From Mucilaginibacter aurantiaciroseus (GTDB lineage: Bacteria; Bacteroidota; Bacteroidia; Sphingobacteriales; Sphingobacteriaceae): DNA of 64,000 nucleotides. Every line of letters begins with the position of its first letter. The first letter of the stretch is position 1. Of this stretch, positions 58,804 through 64,000 are shown piece by piece. The position numbers were made by a program, and so were the translations under genes. The notes beneath the pieces are model-generated. The model worked only from the letters and a program-made list of their open reading frames with translations. It had not been told where the DNA came from and made no database searches. Where the stretch lies: NCBI RefSeq assembly GCF_024055595.1, contig NZ_JAMXOF010000002.1:806001-870000 (forward strand). Reading direction: 5' to 3'.

Positions 58804-60108
58804 TTACTCTTCTATCTTCGAATGCTTCTTCGTATCGTTCATCGTACTGTACACCACCAGTGACACCAAAATACAACCGGTTACATACCAGTAAAACCAG
58901 TTCTCGTGGCCATGCTCCTTAAAGCTAAGGGCAATATACTCGGCAGAGCCTCCGAAGATGGACACCGCAATAGCGTAAGGGAAACCAACTCCCAAAGCAC
59001 GAATATGCGCCGGGAAAAGTTCTGCCTTTACTACCGCGTTAATTGCTGTGTAGTTACTTACAACAAGCAGCGCGAACATGATCAGCCCGAAGGCTACCCA
59101 AAAGTTATGCGTTGCACTTAAATAAGTGAATATAGGGATAGTGGTTAGCGTGCCTAAAACCCCAAATGCGGTAAGCATCGGCTTGCGGCCAATCCTGTCT
59201 GACACCAAACCGTATAAAGGCTGTATCAGCATAAAAACAAAAAGCGTAAGGCTGGATATTAGCGTAGCTTCGTTTTTGCTGAAACCGTTGGTGTTCACCA
59301 AAAACTTTTGCATGTAGGTAGTAAACGTGTAGAATGCCACCGTGCCGCCCATGGTAAGGCCAATAACCGTTAATACAGCCTTTGGGTGTTCTGCCAATGC
59401 ACGAAGCGAACCACGGGCATGCTTGCTCACGCTATCTGCTTTTTTATTAAGGGTGACAGATTCCTGCAAACTGCGCCTTAAGTACATGACAATAATGGCC
59501 AGCATAGCACCAATGGCAAAAGGTACGCGCCACCCCCAGGAGTGTAGTTGCTCTTCGGTAAGGAATACGCGTTGTAATAGTATCAGCACCCCAAGCGCAA
59601 CCAATTGCCCCATAATTAACGTTACATATTGAAAACTGGAGTAAAAGCCACGGTCTTTTTTGGTAGCCATTTCGCTGAGGTAAGCAGCGCTGGTGCCATA
59701 CTCGCCGCCAACGCTCAGTCCCTGTATTATGCGTGCCAGTACTAACAAGATAGGGGCTGCAATGCCAATGTGTTTATAGCTTGGCGTTATAGCAATAATT
59801 AACGACCCCGCACTCATCAGCAAAACCGAAAAGGTTAGCGCCTTTTTACGCCCATGCTTATCGGCGTAAGTCCCCATTAACCAGCCACCAATAGGCCTCA
59901 TTAAAAAGCCGATGGCAAAAATGCCGGCGGTATTTAAAAGCTGCGCGGTTAAATCGCCCTTTGGGAAAAATGAGCTTGCAAAGTACAGCGAGAATGCCGA
60001 ATAAACATACCAATCGTACCATTCCACCAAATTCCCCAATGAGCCACCTACGATTGACCAAACGCGGCTTTGGGTAGTTATTGAGTCAGGAATGGTAGTG
60101 GTGTTCAT
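58804..60108 (-). CDS. MFS transporter, metabolite:H+ symporter (MHS) family
   Basis: The 434-residue protein has 12 predicted transmembrane helices. The MHS/MFS motifs are GSLGNLVEWYDWYVYSAF (near 17-34), RPIGGWLMGTYADKHGRKKA (near 76-95) and RIIQGLSVGGEYGTSAAYL (near 135-153). It is like proline/betaine or alpha-ketoglutarate importers ProP and KgtP. The solute is unknown. No catabolic partner adjoins it. Confidence 0.9.
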   Translation of the reverse strand: MNTTTIPDSITTQSRVWSIVGGSLGNLVEWYDWYVYSAFSLYFASSFFPKGDLTAQLLNTAGIFAIGFLMRPIGGWLMGTYADKHGRKKALTFSVLLMSAGSLIIAITPSYKHIGIAAPILLVLARIIQGLSVGGEYGTSAAYLSEMATKKDRGFYSSFQYVTLIMGQLVALGVLILLQRVFLTEEQLHSWGWRVPFAIGAMLAIIVMYLRRSLQESVTLNKKADSVSKHARGSLRALAEHPKAVLTVIGLTMGGTVAFYTFTTYMQKFLVNTNGFSKNEATLISSLTLFVFMLIQPLYGLVSDRIGRKPMLTAFGVLGTLTTIPIFTYLSATHNFWVAFGLIMFALLVVSNYTAINAVVKAELFPAHIRALGVGFPYAIAVSIFGGSAEYIALSFKEHGHENWFYWYVTGCILVSLVVYSTMNDTKKHSKIEE

Positions 60109-60149
60109 ATTGTATAGTTTGAAGAGGCAATATAATTAATAAATCCCTT

Positions 60150-60232
60150 TTGTTATGCTGAACGTAGTGAAGCATCTAATCGCTTATATGCATAATGCAA
60201 ACAGATCCTTCACTACGTTTAAGATGACAAGT
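60150..60232. repeat. Palindromic dispersed repeat, family B
   Basis: 12-bp arms AACGTAGTGAAG (60161-60172) and CTTCACTACGTT (60208-60219) form a hairpin. Flanks TTGTTATGCTG and AAGATGACAAG extend it. A degenerate relative lies at 27145-27295. It lies before the DUF2851 gene and should not be read as its N-terminus. Confidence 0.8.
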
Positions 60233-60277
60233 TTAAATTGGATTGGTAAGGTTCAGACAAAATCCTTATCTTCCCTC

Positions 60278-61564
60278 ATGCTTTTCACCGAAGATTTTTT
60301 GCATTACATCTGGAAGTTCCGGCTGTTCGACAGGCTCAACCTGCGCACAACCGGTGGCGAAGAACTGGAAGTGTATTCTGTAGGGATGCATAACAGCCAT
60401 GCCGGGGCAGATTTCCAGAACGCTCGCATCCGTGTGGGCGAAACTACCTGGGCCGGGAATGCGGAACTGCATATTTCATCGTCTGACTGGCATAAACATG
60501 GGCATACTACCGATAACGCTTACGACAATGTGATCCTGCACGTGGTTTACCGTGACGACCAGCCGCTGATCCGTACAGATGGTAAACCTGTGCCAACCCT
60601 GGAGTTGAAAGACCGCATCTCGCCCGAGTTGTATAATCGCTACCATAACCTCGTTTTTGGCAACCAGCAAATTATTCCTTGCGAAGGCTCTATCGCCACA
60701 GTAGATGGTCTCACGATGCAAAACTGGCTGACAAGAATTTTGGTGGAGCGATTGGAAAAACGATCGGAAGCAGTAATTGCGGCGTTAGCACTTAACCGGG
60801 GCGATTGGGAAGAAACTTTTTACCAGTTCCTTTCTGCTAACTTTGGCTTTAAAACCAATGCCCTCCCGTTCGAGCTGATGGCGAAATCGTTGCCTCAAAG
60901 CATCCTGGCCAAAAATAAAAATAACGCCATGCAGATAGAGGCGCTGATCTTCGGGCAAGCAGGTTTCCTAACTGTTTACCTGCAAGACGATTATCCCCTC
61001 AGCCTAAAAAAAGAGTACGACTACCTCGCCAAAAAATATAGCCTGCAACCCATCGAAAACCACCTGTGGAAATTCCTGCGAATGCGGCCACAAAACTTCC
61101 CAACCGTAAGGTTGGCGCAATTTGCTGCGCTGGTGGTACAATCAAATCATTTGTTCTCTAAAATATTGGAGATTCGCGAGGTGAAAGATTTGCGTGAACT
61201 ATTCAGCAATATTAAAATAAACGATTACTGGGAAACGCATTACCGGTTCGATAAAGAATCGAAGCCAGCGGGCAAAACTTTGGGCCAAGGATCGGTGGAT
61301 ACTATATTGCTCAATACAGTAGTGCTGTTCTTGTTCAGCTACGGTCGGCATATGAAATTGCAGCACTTTGTAAGCCGTGCATTAAAATTGTTGGAGAATA
61401 TCCCGGCAGAACATAATACTATTACGGCAGATTTTGCTACCTTAGGTGTAGATATTAAAACCGCGTTTGAGTCGCAGGCCCTGTTGGAGCTAAAAAATAA
61501 TTATTGCGACTATAAGAAATGCCTGCAATGCGGCGTTGGTATTAAAATATTAAAACCCAACTGA
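60278..61564 (+). CDS. DUF2851 family protein
   Basis: The 428-residue protein starts at ATG 60278 (MLFTEDFLHYIWKFRLFD), the conserved N-terminus of the family. Further N-terminal sequence in the same frame is repeat DNA. The family motifs are HNSHAGADFQNARIRVGET, WAGNAELHISSSDWHKHGH and VVYRDDQP. The end has CDYKKCLQCGVGIKIL, a small Cys pair. Cytosolic, function unknown; conserved in Bacteroidota. Confidence 0.88.
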   Translation: MLFTEDFLHYIWKFRLFDRLNLRTTGGEELEVYSVGMHNSHAGADFQNARIRVGETTWAGNAELHISSSDWHKHGHTTDNAYDNVILHVVYRDDQPLIRTDGKPVPTLELKDRISPELYNRYHNLVFGNQQIIPCEGSIATVDGLTMQNWLTRILVERLEKRSEAVIAALALNRGDWEETFYQFLSANFGFKTNALPFELMAKSLPQSILAKNKNNAMQIEALIFGQAGFLTVYLQDDYPLSLKKEYDYLAKKYSLQPIENHLWKFLRMRPQNFPTVRLAQFAALVVQSNHLFSKILEIREVKDLRELFSNIKINDYWETHYRFDKESKPAGKTLGQGSVDTILLNTVVLFLFSYGRHMKLQHFVSRALKLLENIPAEHNTITADFATLGVDIKTAFESQALLELKNNYCDYKKCLQCGVGIKILKPN

Positions 61565-61565
61565 T

Positions 61566-61787
61566 ATGTTACAACGGATTATCACCTTTTTTGAGCGCTA
61601 CTCCTTTGGGGTATGTACCTACCTGGGCGAGCGTTTTAATATTTCTATCGCTAAAATCAGGTTATTCTTTATTTACTCTTCATTTCTCGCAGTTGGTTTC
61701 CCGCTGATATTTTACTTCTTCGCCGGTATCGTGCTGGATTTCCGCAACTACGTTAAACGCAGCAGGACACGTGCTGTAGATATGTAA
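61566..61787 (+). CDS. PspC-domain membrane protein
   Basis: The 73-residue protein has one PspC-like domain: YSFGVCTYLGERFNISIAKI with RLFFIYSSF and a hydrophobic helix (about 30-57). PspC domains function in envelope-stress signalling in other phyla. It begins 1 nt after the DUF2851 stop, so translation is probably coupled. Confidence 0.78.
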   Translation: MLQRIITFFERYSFGVCTYLGERFNISIAKIRLFFIYSSFLAVGFPLIFYFFAGIVLDFRNYVKRSRTRAVDM

Positions 61788-61863
61788 TCGAAACACTCGC
61801 GCAAGTTTAGCGCGGCATAACTTGTGTGAAAATATATTGCAAGCTTTCAGTTTGCGCCAGTAA

Positions 61864-62781
61864 TTAATCAAACAACCCTTTTTCTTTACCAATAAACTGC
61901 GGGCGGTGAATTTTCAGATCAAGCTTTTTATTTAGCTTATCTATCACATAATCACATAACTCGGGTGAGTAGCGTTCATCGTGCTGGTGCATAAAAAACC
62001 ATACGGATTGTAGGCCTTGGGCTTTCCAATCGGCAATGCGGTCAACCCATTCATCACAGCGGGCGTAGTCGGTGGGGTGCAGGCCGTTGCCCACAAAGCG
62101 GATGAAGGCATGTGGGGTAGGCAGCATCATGTGTAAGCAATCGCGGCGGCCGGTAGCGTCTGTGAGTATCGATCCAATATTCAGTCGCTTAAACAGGCTA
62201 AAAACCACGTTAAGGTTTTCGGGCACGGCAAACCAATCTTTGTGCCTTAGTTCTACATAAACAGGTACATCTGTTGGGAGCTGTTCCAGGTAAGCGGTAA
62301 GCTCGGGCAGGCTTTTGGGCGTAAAGTTATCGCTCAGCTGCAAAAACAGTGGGCCCAGTTTATCGCCGAAGGCCAAAATACCCTCGTAATAAGTCGTAGT
62401 AATTTCTTCAGCGTTTTTTAACCTGCGGATGTGGCTGATGCTTTGCGAAAACTTTGGGCAAAATTTAAAGTTAGGGTTGGTATCAGCTTTTTGCTTCCAT
62501 TTGTCAATGATATCCGGGCCGTAAACCTGGTAAAATGTAGCGTTCAGTTCAATACAGTCGAAATGCTTTACGTATTCATCCAGGAAGTTAGCATCCTTAG
62601 TTTTTGGCGGATAGATCTGGCCCACCCATTCCTTACGGCCCCATTTGGCGCAGCCTACGTGTACCTGCAGGGGTTGGCCGTTATCGGCAGCGGCAAGCGT
62701 TTCGCGGGTAAAGGCAGGGTCGGGTGGTAGGGTGAAATCTACCAGGGGCAATTCATGTTCGGTAACGCGGCCAAATTCCAT
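61864..62781 (-). CDS. DUF72 family protein (YecE-like)
   Basis: The 305-residue protein has the DUF72 TIM-barrel start QVHVGCAKWGRKEWVGQIYP, then CIELNATFYQVYGPDIIDKW, FKFCPKFSQSISHIRRLKN and VYVELRHKDWFAVPEN. This is a conserved family with no proven enzymatic role, often near nucleic-acid genes. It stands alone. The 284-nt gap after it has no ORF. Confidence 0.9.
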   Translation of the reverse strand: MEFGRVTEHELPLVDFTLPPDPAFTRETLAAADNGQPLQVHVGCAKWGRKEWVGQIYPPKTKDANFLDEYVKHFDCIELNATFYQVYGPDIIDKWKQKADTNPNFKFCPKFSQSISHIRRLKNAEEITTTYYEGILAFGDKLGPLFLQLSDNFTPKSLPELTAYLEQLPTDVPVYVELRHKDWFAVPENLNVVFSLFKRLNIGSILTDATGRRDCLHMMLPTPHAFIRFVGNGLHPTDYARCDEWVDRIADWKAQGLQSVWFFMHQHDERYSPELCDYVIDKLNKKLDLKIHRPQFIGKEKGLFD

Positions 62782-63065
62782 ATTAATAATTTAGGGTAGT
62801 AATATAAGCTATTAATACAATCGCCATAAAAATTGGTTTACAAAAAAGGATGGCCCGATCAAAACCATCTTCTTTTTATTTATTAAAGCGATAAAAATTA
62901 CTCACCACTCAACTTCTTTCAAAAAGTCGGCAAAGATCTCGTGCCTTCGGGTAAATTTTTTTGGAGGAAGTGAGTGGGTATTTGTTAACGATTTCTACAA
63001 ACTTTTAATCAAATTATTGCTGTCAAGTCGACTTTTGAATCGTTATTAACGAATAAGCTATCCCA

Positions 63066-63535
63066 TTAATTTACGTAAATTTCAGAAAAAGCATAACGTT
63101 TATTTTTAAGAGCTATAACTTCACAGCCTCCTGTACCACCTAAAAAAACAGCAACTTTTTTCTTGAAGGTTCTTATTTGTTTTTTCTAATGTATAATCTT
63201 CGTTAAAGTCTTGTTGCTCTAATATTTCAATCTTTTTATTTTTTTTATAACTCGCATCTTCAAAGTAATATTGTTCATCTATAATTCCTGTTTCTAAAGG
63301 GTTTTTTACGATCATAACGCCATTTGCGGGCACTTTTAAAATATATCTGCCATCTTTTTCCGGGATTTTTATTCCGTATGGCTCACCATAAATAATAATG
63401 ATCTTTCCGCGAAAGCTATTAGGTATCAAAAAAGTAGCTGGCTTTACATGATGTGTGCCGAAATATATCAAAGCATAAAAACCCGGCAACTATAATATTA
63501 CAGGGAGAAATGTAAATTTTTGCTTTGTTAATCAT
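63066..63535 (-). pseudogene. DUF6843-like small protein with two frameshifts
   Basis: ATG 63535 begins MINKAKIYISPCNIIVAG. A shift near GGGTTTTTA moves to ALIYFGTHHVKPATF and LIPNSFRGKIIIIYGEPYG, matching the DUF6843 pattern. A second shift near the AAGAAAAAAG run leads to KVAVFLGGTGGCEVIALKN and a stop at 63066-63068. Without the shifts it would be about 155 residues. The upstream ORF stop overlaps its ATG (ATGA), which supports a once-functional translational pair. Sequencing error at homopolymers is possible. Confidence 0.6.
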
Positions 63536-63698
63536 TTAGCTGTCGAAGACCATGAAAAATATAGGCCTGTGAAAAATATTAGCGGTGTTCCAAATATCCA
63601 CCAGTAGGGCATAAGGCAAATTAAATAATCAAGTATGATTAAAATGACACCGGCTAAAAATTTAAGGTCTTTTTTTTGTAAGTAGAACTTTCCATCAT
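63532..63698 (-). pseudogene. Small membrane protein disrupted at an A8 run
   Basis: ATG 63698 starts MMESSTYKKK and ends early, but restoring one A in the A8 run (63670-63677) gives YKKKDLKFLAGVILIILDYL and a hydrophobic tail ending SWSSTAK with a stop at 63532-63534. The stop overlaps the next gene's ATG as ATGA. That overlap argues that the full frame was real. Likely one missing base at a homopolymer or a genuine frameshift. Confidence 0.55.
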
Positions 63699-64000
63699 CT
63701 ACGCAAACAAATCTTTCCTAAACTTGGGTGCAAGCCTTTTCTTCGATGCCTGCTCGTATGCATATGCCAGCTTGATCAGTTCTCCTTCAGCCCAGGCGGG
63801 ACCCACAAAGGATAGGCCAATGGGCAGGTCGTGCCAGGCACCCATGGGCACGGTAACGTGCGGGTATCCGGCCATAGCGGCAGGGCCGGAGAACGAGAAG
63901 CCATTATCATAATCGCCATTGATCAGGTCGATACAAACCGAGAAGCCGTTTGTGGGCGCGATCAGAGCATCCAGTTTGTTTTCTTTCAATAAGCCGTCAA
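63699..64000 (-). CDS. Amidase family protein, C-terminal part (cut by window edge)
   Basis: About 100 C-terminal residues visible: DALIAPTNGFSVCIDLINGD, GYPHVTVPMGAWHDLPIGLS and FVGPAWAEGELIKLAYAYEQ, the C-terminal pattern of amidase-signature enzymes. The catalytic Ser-cisSer-Lys region lies beyond position 64000. It is the first gene of a run with the two damaged small genes, on the same strand. The substrate is unknown. Confidence 0.88.
   Translation of the reverse strand, partial: DGLLKENKLDALIAPTNGFSVCIDLINGDYDNGFSFSGPAAMAGYPHVTVPMGAWHDLPIGLSFVGPAWAEGELIKLAYAYEQASKKRLAPKFRKDLFA

Noticed and set aside
60155-60277. N-terminal extension of the DUF2851 frame
   Set aside because: The DNA is a palindromic dispersed repeat, and the conserved family N-terminus begins at ATG 60278.
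1-64000. tRNA, rRNA, CRISPR array, insertion sequence or phage genes
   Set aside because: Reading both strands I found no cloverleaf with a TTCGA-type loop, no regularly spaced repeats and no transposase or integrase motif; absence by eye is not proof.

Overview
The window reads as a chromosomal segment of a Bacteroidota bacterium, most likely family Sphingobacteriaceae (Mucilaginibacter- or Pedobacter-like). The reasons are TAnnTTTG -7 promoter elements in place of Shine-Dalgarno-rich TATAAT promoters, and family-typical genes: a RemB/Wzi-like barrel, a 1006-residue DUF2723 membrane protein, NamZ (DUF1343), MnmD, DUF2851, and an ECF sigma factor overlapping a barrel protein. Several intergenic repeat families are also of the kind found dispersed in these genomes. 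I saw no rRNA, tRNA, CRISPR array, insertion sequence or intact prophage. Functional assignments rest on motif recognition by eye, without any database search.

Layout. 1-9.8 kb: mostly minus strand: fmt (cut by the window edge), NamZ, a LolC/E-type permease (plus strand), a nitrilase-family hydrolase with an AraC regulator, an ECF sigma factor overlapping an anchored barrel protein, a lipoprotein, mazG and mnmD. 9.9-21.8 kb: envelope and carbohydrate genes: AmiC-type amidase, Tat-exported oxidoreductase, alpha/beta hydrolase, YceI, two DUF2147 paralogues, a GH3 glycosidase and a ROK regulator. 21.8-34.8 kb: small membrane and zinc-ribbon proteins, a metallophosphoesterase, an ABC ATPase, a PAS histidine kinase, an acyltransferase, CbpA/CbpM co-chaperones and an enoyl-CoA hydratase. 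34.8-37.8 kb: decayed DNA (histidine kinase and metallo-beta-lactamase-fold remnants) around an intact divergent MDR dehydrogenase/HxlR pair. 37.8-47.3 kb: PAS kinase plus receiver-only regulator, AraC-DUF983, a second HAD phosphatase, a PA2169-type stress protein, a zinc-less Fpg/Nei glycosylase and a type III polyketide synthase-methyltransferase operon. 47.3-62.8 kb: DUF2723, RemB-like, DUF2130, a decayed response regulator, then arginine genes (M20 deacylase, argH), YwbE, an MFS transporter, DUF2851, PspC and DUF72. 62.8-64 kb: two frameshifted small genes and the 3' end of an amidase gene.

No classic defence or mobile system is present. The most interesting points are a promoter class in which TAnnTTTG lies 4 nt before the start codon (leaderless mRNA candidates), the sigma factor/barrel pair, a DUF2130 protein combining a zinc ribbon, coiled coil and a PD-(D/E)xK-like motif, the type III PKS-methyltransferase operon, and several overlooked gene remnants and very small ORFs.
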